Source of the DNA: Pyrodictium sp.
GTDB taxonomy: Archaea; Thermoproteota; Thermoprotei_A; Sulfolobales; Pyrodictiaceae
Reading direction: 5' to 3'
Assembly (NCBI GenBank): GCA_015662475.1
Contig: DQUB01000157.1
Span: 1-13,779 of the forward strand
DNA: 13,779 nucleotides
The notes under the pieces were generated by a model. It did no database searches. It was given only the letters and a program-made list of their open reading frames with translations, and was not told the DNA's origin. Below, one piece after another: positions 1 through 6,988 of the stretch (the first letter of the stretch is position 1; each line of letters begins with the position of its first letter). The position numbers and the translations under genes are program-made.

Positions 1-1
1 A

Positions 2-145
2 GGTTGCAATGTTTTCGGAGTTGCAATAGGCCTTCAAGGTTCAAGTCTAACTATAGTTGTAGACGACAACTGTATATTTAAGGCGGTAAGAGCTGTACAT
101 GACGAATTGGTACTACCATTTGTTCTTTCAAAGTTAGAAAGATAG
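2..145 (+). CDS. Aspartate kinase, C-terminal ACT-domain tail (partial, 5' end outside window)
   Basis: A reading frame open from the left edge ends at a TAG at 143-145 and gives 47 residues. It contains GVAIGLQGSSLTIVVDD and then KAVRAVHDELV. This resembles the end of aspartate kinase, where the last ACT domain reads roughly 'ISQGASE.NISFVVDE...KAVRALHEEF'. Aspartate kinase phosphorylates aspartate, the first step of lysine, threonine and methionine synthesis, and the ACT domains bind the inhibiting amino acid. Only the last ACT strand-helix unit is visible, so the catalytic domain and start cannot be judged. The tail FVLSKLER runs a few residues past the usual end. A bifunctional enzyme or another ACT protein remains possible. 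The next 51 bases up to the following gene are AT-rich, with repeated ATT near 149-160, and may carry the transcript end. Confidence 0.65.
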   Translation, partial: GCNVFGVAIGLQGSSLTIVVDDNCIFKAVRAVHDELVLPFVLSKLER

Positions 146-196
146 CAATTATTATTATTCTCTCAAGCTTTCAACTAGTGTTGTTCGGAGAAAAAG

Positions 197-910
197 TTGA
201 ACTTCGCCAATTTGTTAGATGCTATACTCGATGTTGTCCAAGACCAGCCGTTCTTAGCTTCATTCATAATCTCTCTTGTCAGCAACTCGATACCGTACAT
301 GGCGGTTCCATACCTAATAGTGATTGCAGTCTTTGCTGGCCATGTAGATAGTTTATGGGGGAAAATACTGCTTGTTTTAGGTGGCGGTTTTGGAGCAGCC
401 ATAGGAAAACTTATAGTCTACATGTTGGGTCGCAGCGTCCACATGCTCTTGCCAGAGGATACTAAGGAGAATCTCGATGTTTTTGTCAAACTGTTTGAGA
501 AGAGCATGTTTGTAGCAATACTACTTTTTGCAGCACTACCACTACCAGACGACCTACTCTACATTCCTCTAGGGGTTGCAGGCTATAGCATTAAGCTATA
601 CTTCTTGGCAGTTGCTATTGGCAAGATAGTGTTGACCGGTATAGTTGCTGTTTTCGGCTCTGCAATAACGGAACTTGTAGCAGAGTTTGGAGCGGAAGGT
701 GCAACAGCCAGTATGCTATCTACGCTAGCAATTATAGTGATAAGCATTGTTGTTAGCATTATAATTGTTCGCATGGATTGGAGAAAAATAGCACAAGCAT
801 ACTCGGAAAAAGGAATGGTATATGGCACGTGTCTGCTAATAGTGGAGGGGATAAGAGCGCTTCACCCTAGGTATAGTAGGTCTCGTACACCTGTGCAAAA
901 ACAGAAATAA
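197..910 (+). CDS. VTT/DedA-like polytopic membrane protein
   Basis: This 237-residue integral membrane protein has about five hydrophobic stretches (roughly residues 18-50, 56-78, 104-125, 132-157 and 172-192), then a basic cytoplasmic tail rich in Arg and Lys. Two features recall the VTT (SNARE-associated/DedA) family: the glycine-rich GGGFGAAIGKLIVYMLGR block at 62-79 and the loop LPLPDDLLYIPLGVAGY at 114-130 followed by an IGK at 141-143. In that family these form the re-entrant loops used for lipid or small-solute movement. The actual substrate is unknown. The start is a TTG with GGAG six bases ahead, and it is the first start after the in-frame TAG at 176-178. It stands 51 bases after the aspartate kinase tail and 78 bases before citrate synthase, with no obvious functional link to either. 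Confidence 0.6.
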   Translation: MNFANLLDAILDVVQDQPFLASFIISLVSNSIPYMAVPYLIVIAVFAGHVDSLWGKILLVLGGGFGAAIGKLIVYMLGRSVHMLLPEDTKENLDVFVKLFEKSMFVAILLFAALPLPDDLLYIPLGVAGYSIKLYFLAVAIGKIVLTGIVAVFGSAITELVAEFGAEGATASMLSTLAIIVISIVVSIIIVRMDWRKIAQAYSEKGMVYGTCLLIVEGIRALHPRYSRSRTPVQKQK

Positions 911-988
911 AACACAGCATTAATTGATCGGTTGTAATCTTGCCTCACCGTATATCCCCTGCCCATGCCAAGTGTCAAATTCTAGGGG

Positions 989-2134
989 TTGCAATTGGAG
1001 TTTAGAGAGCCAATACCTGGCCTAGAAAATGTGCCCATTAAGTACACGAAGATAACCTATATTGATGGTGAGAAAGGCGAGCTCTACTACAGAGGCTACA
1101 ACATAGTAGATTTGTTCAATAATTCCACCTATGAGGAGACAGCATACCTACTACTTTTCGGCAAGCTTCCCTCTCCACACGATCTCGAAAAGTTTAAAGA
1201 GCACATGTTCGAGGGTAGGAGAACTGCTCTAGAGGTTATAGAGGAGGTTAGTAGGCTTTCGACCGAGAACGCTCTCGATAGAATTAAAATTGGACTTATT
1301 TTAGCAACAAAATATGTTGATTCATGGCCGAGATTTAGAGGAAAACAGGTAGTTGTAGACGAGCTTCTCGCAGTTGCACCCAAGATATTGGGATTGGTAC
1401 ATGCTCTAACAGCTTATGCTGTCTCTCTAGACCCTAACATTGTAGAGGAAAACTTGGAGGCAAGTTGCGCAGAATTACTCTGTAAAGCGCTTGTTAGCGA
1501 TTGTATGCAGAAACACATACACATACTAGATAAACTTCTAATAGTCTATGCAGACCACGGCTTATCAGCTTCAGCATTTGCAGCTACAGTGGTAGCCTCC
1601 ACTCTTTCAAGCCTACTCTACGCATTAGAGGCAGCAATATCAGCCTTACAAGGCCCTCTTCACGGTGGAGCTCTAGAAAAAGTTGCACGTATGCTTGAGG
1701 CTATCCCCCTAGAAAAAGTCGAAGAATATGTGTCTAGGAAGCTAGCACAAAAAGAAAAGCTAATGGGGTTTGGACACCGCGTCTACAAGACTTATGATCC
1801 ACGTGCTAAGCTTCTCAAGAGATTAGCAGCTAAACTCGCTTTAAACAATAATGGTTTGAGAGAAGCGTATTTGAAGGCTATAGCTTTGGAGCTACACGCT
1901 CTTAAAACTCTTGCTGCTAAACGTGTCTACCCTAACGTCGATTTCTGGGCTGCAACTCTACTACTTATAATGGGTGTTAGGCCAGAGAACCAATTACCAG
2001 TCTTTGTCTATTCGAGAACAGCAGGCTGGCTTGCACATATAATCGAATATTTGGAAAATAATAAGATTTTGAGGCCTAGAGCTATCTACAGAGGCCCCCT
2101 AGGACTCAAGTATAGGCCATTAGAATCACGTTAA
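989..2134 (+). CDS. Citrate synthase (or 2-methylcitrate synthase)
   Basis: Condenses acetyl-CoA with oxaloacetate to citrate in the cytoplasm, the entry step of the citric acid cycle. At 381 residues it has the usual archaeal type II length. Visible landmarks are the N-terminal IDGEKGELYYRGYNI block (25-39), ADH at 188-190, the GPLHGGALE histidine site (His225), GFGHRVYKTYDPRA (His263), the catalytic aspartate in YPNVDFW (Asp318), SRTAGW with Arg343, and the closing ILRPRA. All catalytic residues are thus kept. Two regions are unlike common relatives: residues 112-180 lack the usual FL.ML.G segment, and the DFYSG motif reads DFWAA. Start is TTG directly behind TAGGGG, and an in-frame TAG at 983-985 rules out an earlier one. 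A weak TATA-like stretch lies at 950-956. Its TAA overlaps the tatA stop in a four-base TTAA. Substrate preference between citrate and methylcitrate cannot be told from sequence. Confidence 0.88.
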   Translation: MQLEFREPIPGLENVPIKYTKITYIDGEKGELYYRGYNIVDLFNNSTYEETAYLLLFGKLPSPHDLEKFKEHMFEGRRTALEVIEEVSRLSTENALDRIKIGLILATKYVDSWPRFRGKQVVVDELLAVAPKILGLVHALTAYAVSLDPNIVEENLEASCAELLCKALVSDCMQKHIHILDKLLIVYADHGLSASAFAATVVASTLSSLLYALEAAISALQGPLHGGALEKVARMLEAIPLEKVEEYVSRKLAQKEKLMGFGHRVYKTYDPRAKLLKRLAAKLALNNNGLREAYLKAIALELHALKTLAAKRVYPNVDFWAATLLLIMGVRPENQLPVFVYSRTAGWLAHIIEYLENNKILRPRAIYRGPLGLKYRPLESR

Positions 2135-2454
2135 ACTAATCCTTTCTCCTTGGCTTTGGCTATAACTTCTTTGCGAAGTTCATCGATGTTCTTACCCTCA
2201 GTGCTTATACCAAGCTTTTCGGCTAGCTTCTTAAGAGTTTCTTCATCAATGCTTGACTTTGAGCTAGTCTCTCCCTTACCTTCCTCCTTTCTAGCAGACT
2301 TTTTCTCTTCCTCGATAAGTCCTTGTGATGCGCGTCTAAACTCGTATAGTGCTTGTCCAAGCCCTCTAGCCAATTGTGGTAGTTTTGTTGGGCCGAAAAT
2401 CAGCAGGATTATAGCTAGAATGATAATGGGTTCCCATCCCTGTAAGAACGACAT
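2131..2454 (-). CDS. tatA: Sec-independent protein translocase TatA
   Basis: TatA forms the size-adjustable pore of the twin-arginine translocon, which carries folded proteins across the cytoplasmic membrane. The 107-residue protein has the classic layout: a short outside N-terminus MSFLQGWEP, one membrane helix (7-20), the hinge FGPTKLP with the conserved Phe20-Gly21, an amphipathic helix LPQLARGLGQALYEFRR (25-41), and a charged tail. The tail ends in a predicted helical segment (about 70-105) richer in structure than usual. I start it at the ATG at 2454. A longer frame is open to 2535, but the extra 27 residues precede the normal TatA N-terminus and overlap the hypE end. A TATA-like box sits 40 bases upstream. 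No TatB is seen, as is usual in archaea. Its partner tatC lies divergently on the other side of hypE-hypC. Confidence 0.92.
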   Translation of the reverse strand: MSFLQGWEPIIILAIILLIFGPTKLPQLARGLGQALYEFRRASQGLIEEEKKSARKEEGKGETSSKSSIDEETLKKLAEKLGISTEGKNIDELRKEVIAKAKEKGLV

Positions 2455-2494
2455 TTGAGGTGGCACCCGAAGGGGGATATGGCTGTTCAAACCG

Positions 2495-2500
2495 TATAAA
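2495..2500 (-). promoter_or_regulatory. Candidate TATA box for tatA
   Basis: On the minus strand the sequence ACATTTATACGG lies in the 74-base gap between hypE and tatA. TTTATA is close to the archaeal consensus. A start of transcription about 25 bases downstream would fall near 2472 and leave a leader of about 18 bases before the tatA ATG. This would allow tatA to be expressed apart from hypC-hypE. Inferred from spacing only. Confidence 0.4.
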
Positions 2501-2528
2501 TGTTGCTTCTTGAAGTTAGACTTTTCAC

Positions 2529-3587
2529 TTAACATATTCGTGGCACTATTTCCCCTGAAGGTGGATCTACTATTCTCAAACCACCAGCACTAGTTTTTAA
2601 CACTACTTTACCTTTAAACCGCTCCGAACGTCTAACCTCGCCTATTATAGCGGCTTGCTTATAGCCTAGACTATGTATGAAGTCTAATACTTCTTCAGCT
2701 GCTGAACCTTCTACAGCTAGAAGAGCTACACCTTCACATGCCAATGTCAAGGGGTCAACGCCGAGCATTTCAGCATATGCTTTAACTGGTTCGCGTATAG
2801 GGATGGACTGTTCGTCTATGACTATTAGTAGGTTGGACTCTCTAGCCCAGTCGTTTAAGGCCATAGCAATTCCACCTCTTGTTGGATCTCTAGCAGCATG
2901 TATTACGCTACGGTAGTGGTCTATGAGTGGTATCATGAGGTCTGTTAATGGTCTACTATCGCTTTTCAACTCATTACTTTTCACACCCATTCTAAGCGCT
3001 AAAATAGTCACACCATGCTCTGCTATAGGGCCAGTAACGATGATCTTGTCTCCAGGTCTAACCCTATCAACTATTGGTTCCGCCTTTGTAATGCCAATAC
3101 CTATGGTTGAGATGACTATTTTATCAAGAGTTCCTTTAGGCATAACCTTGAAATCGCCGCCAATGACGGCAACGTTGTTCTCAACAAAAACATTGACCAT
3201 TGATTTCACTATGCGTTCTAGGTCGCTGATAGGAAAACCCTCCTCTACAACTATTGTGTCGAGAGCAGCAATAGGTCTAGCACCCATCATAAGCACATCG
3301 TTTATAGTTCCACTTGCAGCTAGATGTCCGATATCTCCTCCTGGGAAGAAGGGAGGACTAACAGTAAAGGAATCGGCACTAATAACTATGTAGCCCAACC
3401 CATCAATCTTTATGGCTGCAGCATCATCGAGTACATCAAGTCCATATCCATCTTTTGTCTTCCAAAACTCTTTTGGAACAAGTCTACGGAAAAGCCACTC
3501 TATCATAGCTTCTGTTTCAATGCCACCTCCTCCATGGGCAAGTGTAATCTTGTCCGATAGAGGTAGCCTATACGCTAACCTACTCAA
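2529..3587 (-). CDS. hypE: Hydrogenase maturation factor HypE
   Basis: HypE takes a carbamoyl group from HypF onto its C-terminal cysteine, dehydrates it with ATP to a thiocyanate, and hands the cyanide to the HypC-HypD complex for the [NiFe] hydrogenase iron. The protein is of the PurM-like ATP-binding fold. It shows LAHGGGG (residues 16-22), DVLDDAAAI (51-59), ADSFTVSPPFFPGGDIGHLA (71-90), GTINDVLMMGARP (93-105), and it ends exactly in PRIC, with the active cysteine as the last residue. The usual GDTKV motif reads GDFKV. The frame is open from a TTG at 3611, but I prefer the TTG at 3587 (352 residues), which has GGTGA about six bases ahead and gives an eight-base overlap with the end of hypC, implying translational coupling. 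The N-terminus could be 3-8 residues longer. No hypF, hypD, hypA or hypB is present in the window. Confidence 0.93.
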   Translation of the reverse strand: MSRLAYRLPLSDKITLAHGGGGIETEAMIEWLFRRLVPKEFWKTKDGYGLDVLDDAAAIKIDGLGYIVISADSFTVSPPFFPGGDIGHLAASGTINDVLMMGARPIAALDTIVVEEGFPISDLERIVKSMVNVFVENNVAVIGGDFKVMPKGTLDKIVISTIGIGITKAEPIVDRVRPGDKIIVTGPIAEHGVTILALRMGVKSNELKSDSRPLTDLMIPLIDHYRSVIHAARDPTRGGIAMALNDWARESNLLIVIDEQSIPIREPVKAYAEMLGVDPLTLACEGVALLAVEGSAAEEVLDFIHSLGYKQAAIIGEVRRSERFKGKVVLKTSAGGLRIVDPPSGEIVPRIC

Positions 3588-3834
3588 GAGAGTCACCCAT
3601 AAGGTTTTCAATCTGCTTTACTATCTCCATATATCTTTTGAAAACTTCTTCTCCAGTCTTCGGATCAAGTTTCGCTATTATCATGCCAGCATGCACTATG
3701 ACATAATCACCTGGTTTTACCTGTTCAGGAGACGTGGTTGCATCAACTTCGTAACGTAATCCACCGCCAAAATCGACTATTGCAAGGCCATCCGGCTTGA
3801 CCTCAACAACTCTACCTGGAACTCCTAGGCACAT
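3580..3834 (-). CDS. hypC: Hydrogenase maturation chaperone HypC
   Basis: HypC is the small chaperone that, with HypD, carries the Fe(CN)2CO group and delivers it to the hydrogenase large-subunit precursor. The 84-residue sequence begins MCLGVPGRVVEV, with the essential Cys2 that becomes N-terminal after Met removal, and continues as a small OB-like beta barrel. The conserved histidine is in DYVIVHAG (His48). The C-terminal part (60-80) is a helix. Length and motifs match the HypC/HybG/HupF family fully. GGGTG lies nine bases ahead of the ATG. It overlaps hypE by eight bases and is the first firmly identified gene of a hypC-hypE run, with tatA behind. A possible small gene lies 13 bases upstream. 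Confidence 0.95.
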   Translation of the reverse strand: MCLGVPGRVVEVKPDGLAIVDFGGGLRYEVDATTSPEQVKPGDYVIVHAGMIIAKLDPKTGEEVFKRYMEIVKQIENLMGDSLE

Positions 3835-3847
3835 CCAACTTTACACC

Positions 3848-3949
3848 CTAAAAGTTGAAGAGGGCGGGGTGTCTTATTAGGCTGCGGCCCTTCAACATCT
3901 CCACGTCTTGTTCAGTGGCCGTGGGATAATCTCCCGGGCGCCCAATCAT
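3848..3949 (-). CDS. Possible 33-residue small protein upstream of hypC
   Basis: An ATG at 3949 on the minus strand opens 33 codons ending in TAG at 3850-3848, just 13 bases before the hypC ATG. The product begins MIGRPGDYPTATEQDV and ends LIRHPALFNF. It is not hydrophobic and shows no family I recognise. GAGGTGGGGGTGG lies directly before the ATG, an unusually strong ribosome site, and the stop codon abuts the GGGTG that serves hypC, as in a tight operon. Against it: the codons are GC-rich (CGC, CCG, GGC, GGG), unlike the AGA/AGG and AT-rich codons of the neighbours, and a 34-codon open frame can occur by chance at this GC content. The same bases may instead be a structured leader RNA. Existence as a protein is therefore an open question. 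Confidence 0.35.
   Translation of the reverse strand: MIGRPGDYPTATEQDVEMLKGRSLIRHPALFNF
3854..3896. other. Inverted repeat in GC-rich hypC-tatC intergenic region
   Basis: GTTGAAGAGGGC at 3854-3865 pairs with GCCCTTCAAC at 3887-3896, giving a ten-base-pair stem with one bulged A and a 21-base loop. ACACCC at 3843-3848 could alternatively pair with GGGTGT at 3867-3872, so two foldings exclude each other. The hundred bases 3861-3960 are about 61% G+C by hand count, far above the surroundings. In hyperthermophiles of moderate genomic GC this often marks structured RNA. The rest of the gap (3950-4034) holds only the tatC ribosome site GGGTG at 4022-4026; no clear TATA box for tatC was found. Confidence 0.4.
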
Positions 3950-4034
3950 CCACCCCCACCTCAACCTATTTTGTAGGGGTTCATCTGCACTATCCCAGTT
4001 GGAGGTTTGCATCTACAACTAGGGTGCTCATGGC

Positions 4035-4937
4035 ATGGGGGGTGCGAAAAGATCGGGAGGTGATACGTCTGAGGATGTGAGGGAACGTGAAGCTCCTCTA
4101 TGGGATCACATTGTCGAGCTTAGTATTAGGCTGCGTCGTATAGTGTGTGCTGTGCTTATATCGTCTGTAGTATTGTCGGTGTTGCCGGCAAACTGGAATT
4201 TTAATAGTGGTGTTTATGTGCCCCTGGTATCGTATTTTCCGAGTCTCATCATACAAACTGTTTTGCCTAAACAGGTTGGATTGTTCGGGAAAACCTACAA
4301 CGTGGTAATAATGCCAGAATCTCCCTTTGAAACCTTCCAGATAATATTCCTCTCAGCACTTTTGCTTGGCTTGGTGGGGGCATCGCCTATAGTAGCTAGA
4401 GAAGTATGGGCCTACTTAGAACCAGCATTGTATCCACATGAGAAGAAGATGATTAAGAAATTAGTGGTTGTGAGTGTTGGGCTATTTTTGTTTGGTGTTT
4501 GGCTTGCCGTGTACATTGTGGCTCCTTGGACGCTAAAGATAACTTTGTCCCTTTACCCATTCTTTGTACCACAAGGCTATGAAGCGATAATTAGAGTATC
4601 GGTTTCCGATGTGGTGATTCTAACAATAGAGCTTGCATTGGCGTTGGGTATAGTGTTCCAAGTGCCCTTGATAATGTACTATCTACTTGCAGGAGGCATA
4701 CTTGACCCCTCAATATTTTCCAAGGATTCTATGAAGATAGCATTTGTTGTAATGTTGTTTATAGGCGCAGTTATTTCCCCCGATCCTAGCGGCTTAGGAA
4801 TGATTGCCATAGCCATACTATTGTACCTACCATTCTACATTGCGGTTAAGTTGGGCGAAAAAGCCTATTACAAGAGAGTGCTGCGAGAGTTGGTAAAGGA
4901 GGAAGAAATTGATGTTATTAGGGTTAAAAAGAGGTGA
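4035..4937 (+). CDS. tatC: Sec-independent protein translocase TatC
   Basis: TatC is the receptor of the twin-arginine translocon that binds the RR signal peptide and recruits TatA. The 300-residue protein has six membrane segments (about 36-51, 101-126, 142-164, 192-218, 233-247 and 253-274). The cytoplasmic N-terminus carries the family signature DHIVELSIRLRR (24-35). Also visible are SPIVAREVWAYLEPALYPHEKK (117-138 region), IVFQVPLIMYYL (206-217) and ISPDPSG (247-253). The loop between segments 1 and 2 (about 52-100) is long, as in archaeal TatC. The C-terminus is charged and ends in basic residues. The ATG at 4035 has GGGTG eight bases ahead, and an in-frame TAG at 4020-4022 excludes earlier starts. 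The next gene starts six bases after its stop. Confidence 0.94.
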   Translation: MGGAKRSGGDTSEDVREREAPLWDHIVELSIRLRRIVCAVLISSVVLSVLPANWNFNSGVYVPLVSYFPSLIIQTVLPKQVGLFGKTYNVVIMPESPFETFQIIFLSALLLGLVGASPIVAREVWAYLEPALYPHEKKMIKKLVVVSVGLFLFGVWLAVYIVAPWTLKITLSLYPFFVPQGYEAIIRVSVSDVVILTIELALALGIVFQVPLIMYYLLAGGILDPSIFSKDSMKIAFVVMLFIGAVISPDPSGLGMIAIAILLYLPFYIAVKLGEKAYYKRVLRELVKEEEIDVIRVKKR

Positions 4938-4943
4938 ATTGGG

Positions 4944-5429
4944 ATGGGATGTAAGAGTAAAGTTAGAGAAGTTTTAGGCGAGGAGTTAAGCGAAGATGAT
5001 ATCTGCAAAATAGCTGTTCTTGCCGTAAAGGCTTTAAAACCTGTACTCGATAGAGTAAGATTGCCTTTGAAAGGGCTAGACTATTTCGAGATAGATCCTG
5101 AAGGACCTAGAGTAATAGTAAAGCTTGTGAAACCTGTAGAACCTATTGCTGAAGCATACATCGACATGTCTCCCGATGGTGTCGAGTTTTCGCTAGAACT
5201 GACGCTGGAGCCTGGTCTGGAGAAGGATAAACTTGAAACAGCATTGGCGGATAAGATAGAAGAGTCTGGAGAATTCATGGGTGTACAAGAATACGATTTG
5301 AGCTATGATCCTCAAACTGGAACACTAACCATGCTCTTTACATCAAATCTAGTTACTGAGCTCCCTTCGATAAATGTTATTAGGGAGATTGTGTCAAACA
5401 TTGTTTCTCAGCTTCAGAGTAGGGGGTGA
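4944..5429 (+). CDS. Unrecognised acidic 161-residue protein, coupled to tatC
   Basis: I do not recognise this family. The product is soluble and strongly acidic, with no membrane segment or signal peptide. Residues 1-35 look helical (SEDDICKIAVLAVKALKPV). The centre (45-110) alternates as beta strands: YFEIDPEGPRVIVKLVKPV, AEAYIDMSPDGVEFSLELTL. It ends with a helix, INVIREIVSNIVSQLQSRG. This alpha-beta layout suggests a small binding domain rather than an enzyme; no catalytic motif is visible, and the only cysteines are Cys3 and Cys21. Its ribosome site GAGGTGA (4931-4937) contains the tatC stop codon and lies seven bases before the ATG, so it is almost surely co-translated with tatC. By position it may act in Tat export, for instance as a chaperone, but that is inference. 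It meets the Mut7-C gene tail to tail, six bases away. Confidence 0.8.
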   Translation: MGCKSKVREVLGEELSEDDICKIAVLAVKALKPVLDRVRLPLKGLDYFEIDPEGPRVIVKLVKPVEPIAEAYIDMSPDGVEFSLELTLEPGLEKDKLETALADKIEESGEFMGVQEYDLSYDPQTGTLTMLFTSNLVTELPSINVIREIVSNIVSQLQSRG

Positions 5430-5435
5430 AGAATG

Positions 5436-5978
5436 CTAACGCGTCTGAGTAGGTGATGTTGCCCTCGATCTCTGACCCATCCTCCTCTTGACCTCCTCAA
5501 GAGTTGCAATTATGCCTCTCCAGTGACCTCCACGCCAATACACTTGTCCACAACCACTACAAATCCAGAATGTATCGTGTCTCTCGTAAACTTTGGGAGG
5601 TACTCTGCCTCTAACCTCGCTCTTGTCGACTCTGCGAAGAGGAGTATTGCATAGAGGACATCTTGTATTGTCTGGGTCTATTTCAAGTCTAAGTTTAAAT
5701 GTTTTCGCAACTGTGTAGAGGCGGTCAACAATGTTGTCGCCGTGGACTAGGAGGCTGCGTATTCCCCGCTTTCGAGCACGTATGTAGAGTCCACGGTCTC
5801 GAGTTAATAGGATACGTCCTTGCTCAGCAGCTATTTCTAACTGTTTCCAGTCGGGCATATTCCTATCGTAGATGGTATCGTAGCCTAACATTCTAAGCCA
5901 TCTAGCGAGATCTCCTAGCATAGCGTCAACGATGAAACGTAGTTTAGCACCGTCATCCCCACTTCTCTGTTCTCCCAT
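5436..5978 (-). CDS. Mut7-C RNase-domain protein with zinc ribbon
   Basis: The protein matches the Mut7-C RNase family (PIN-like fold, formerly DUF82): KLRFIVDAMLGDLARWLRML at 12-31 carries Asp18 and Asp23, GRILLTRDRGLY at 54-65 carries Asp61, and RSLLVHGDN follows. These acidic residues would hold the metal of a PIN-type nuclease. The C-terminal part is a zinc ribbon with CPLC (107-110) and CSGC (140-143), then QVYWRGGHWRGI, which is typical of the family. A role in RNA cleavage is presumed from fold, but substrates of the archaeal stand-alone members are unknown to me. Start is the ATG at 5978, with a weak GGGGA ahead; about ten residues precede the domain, so it may be a few residues shorter. 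It lies 62 bases after the oxidoreductase gene, on the same strand. Confidence 0.85.
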   Translation of the reverse strand: MGEQRSGDDGAKLRFIVDAMLGDLARWLRMLGYDTIYDRNMPDWKQLEIAAEQGRILLTRDRGLYIRARKRGIRSLLVHGDNIVDRLYTVAKTFKLRLEIDPDNTRCPLCNTPLRRVDKSEVRGRVPPKVYERHDTFWICSGCGQVYWRGGHWRGIIATLEEVKRRMGQRSRATSPTQTR

Positions 5979-6040
5979 GTTATCCCCAGCCTATCATCCA
6001 GTCTACGTAGCCCCGTATCTATCCAGCTCTACAACGCCAT

Positions 6041-6967
6041 TCAACTTATCACAATCTTTTTTGCAATTGCCAAACTAACCTCTATAACTCGTAAGGCCTT
6101 GATAGCATCATCTAGGCTAGGTTGCACCCATTCATACCCAGTACTACTACCATCTATTCTCGCCAAGAAAGTTCTTATTTCAGCCTTCAAAGGCTCTTCG
6201 CCTTCAACCTTAAACTTGGTATTAGAACCTCCTAGAAACATTTGGTTGATCTCCAAAGTATCTGTATTTGCCTCCAAAAGATAGTCTTCTCCAACCAGTC
6301 TTACTAATCTGTACTTGACTGGAGAGAATCCCGAAACAGATATATTGACTATAACGTTAGATGCTCGAAATGTTGTGTAGAAACCCTCGTCAAGAGGTGT
6401 TTTAATCAACGTGGCTTGTAGAGGTTCTAGCTTGCCGAAAAACCATAGTGCAATATCTATATCGTGTATAGCAAGGTCGAAGGTTATAGGTATTGATTTG
6501 AGTCTAGGTGGTCTGCGACTAAGCCTGTAAAAGAATGCTTCTGCAAGCTTTCCAAAATTAATGTGTTTCTTGATCCACATAATTACAGGATTGAACCTCA
6601 TTATAAAGCCTGGAACAACAAGTACTCCAGCCTCTTTTGAAGCCTCTTTTAGTGCCTCAGCATCTCTAGTAGAAAGAGCAACTGGTTTTTCAACAAATAC
6701 GTGTACACCCTCTCTAACAAGATCTCTTGCTACAAGTGATAAGCTTGATGGTGTTACAGCAACTATGCCAGCCTCTGGTTTACACACGCTTAAAGCTTCG
6801 TCAAGTCTAGCAAAAGGTTTGACCTTGTGTAAAGATGCTAACTCTTTTGCAGCATCAAATTTTATGTCGACAACTCCACAAAAATCAGCTTCATCAATGC
6901 TAGAAAGAACTCTTGCAATATTGCGCCCCCATCTTCCAGCCCCTACAAGCACTACACGTACACTCAT
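6041..6967 (-). CDS. Gfo/Idh/MocA family NAD(P)-dependent oxidoreductase
   Basis: The N-terminal Rossmann half has VVLVGAGRWGRNIARV (5-20) for NAD(P) binding, an acidic residue after strand two (VVDIKFD), and the family signature VFVEKPVALS (90-99), whose Lys94 is the usual catalytic lysine. The C-terminal half has FDLAIHDIDIALWFFG (163-178), matching the D.g.HdiD...w..G motif, with His168 as a likely catalytic residue. Members oxidise or reduce sugars, inositols and related compounds; the substrate here cannot be told. A frame opens at a GTG at 6979, but I choose the ATG at 6967 (308 residues), because GAGGTG at 6982-6977 then stands nine bases ahead and that GTG is part of the ribosome site. 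It begins 21 bases after the tldD stop, so the two are probably co-transcribed. Confidence 0.88.
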   Translation of the reverse strand: MSVRVVLVGAGRWGRNIARVLSSIDEADFCGVVDIKFDAAKELASLHKVKPFARLDEALSVCKPEAGIVAVTPSSLSLVARDLVREGVHVFVEKPVALSTRDAEALKEASKEAGVLVVPGFIMRFNPVIMWIKKHINFGKLAEAFFYRLSRRPPRLKSIPITFDLAIHDIDIALWFFGKLEPLQATLIKTPLDEGFYTTFRASNVIVNISVSGFSPVKYRLVRLVGEDYLLEANTDTLEINQMFLGGSNTKFKVEGEEPLKAEIRTFLARIDGSSTGYEWVQPSLDDAIKALRVIEVSLAIAKKIVIS

Positions 6968-6988
6968 TAGTTTACGCACCTCATACGT

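Noticed and set aside
2455..2535. 27-residue N-terminal extension of TatA
   Set aside because: TatA begins with a short outside segment before its membrane helix; the added residues overlap the hypE end and contain the probable promoter.
2923..3393. 156-codon open frame on the plus strand
   Set aside because: It lies wholly antisense to hypE, whose motifs are clear, has no ribosome site and gives a low-complexity Ser/Thr/Ile/Pro-rich product typical of a shadow frame.
3880..4020. Possible tRNA or C/D box guide RNA in the hypC-tatC gap
   Set aside because: GGGGTTCA and TTGTTCA recall a T-loop, and minus-strand CTGA with TGTTGA recalls D'/C' boxes, but no cloverleaf with acceptor and D arms can be formed, and C and D boxes at proper distances are missing.
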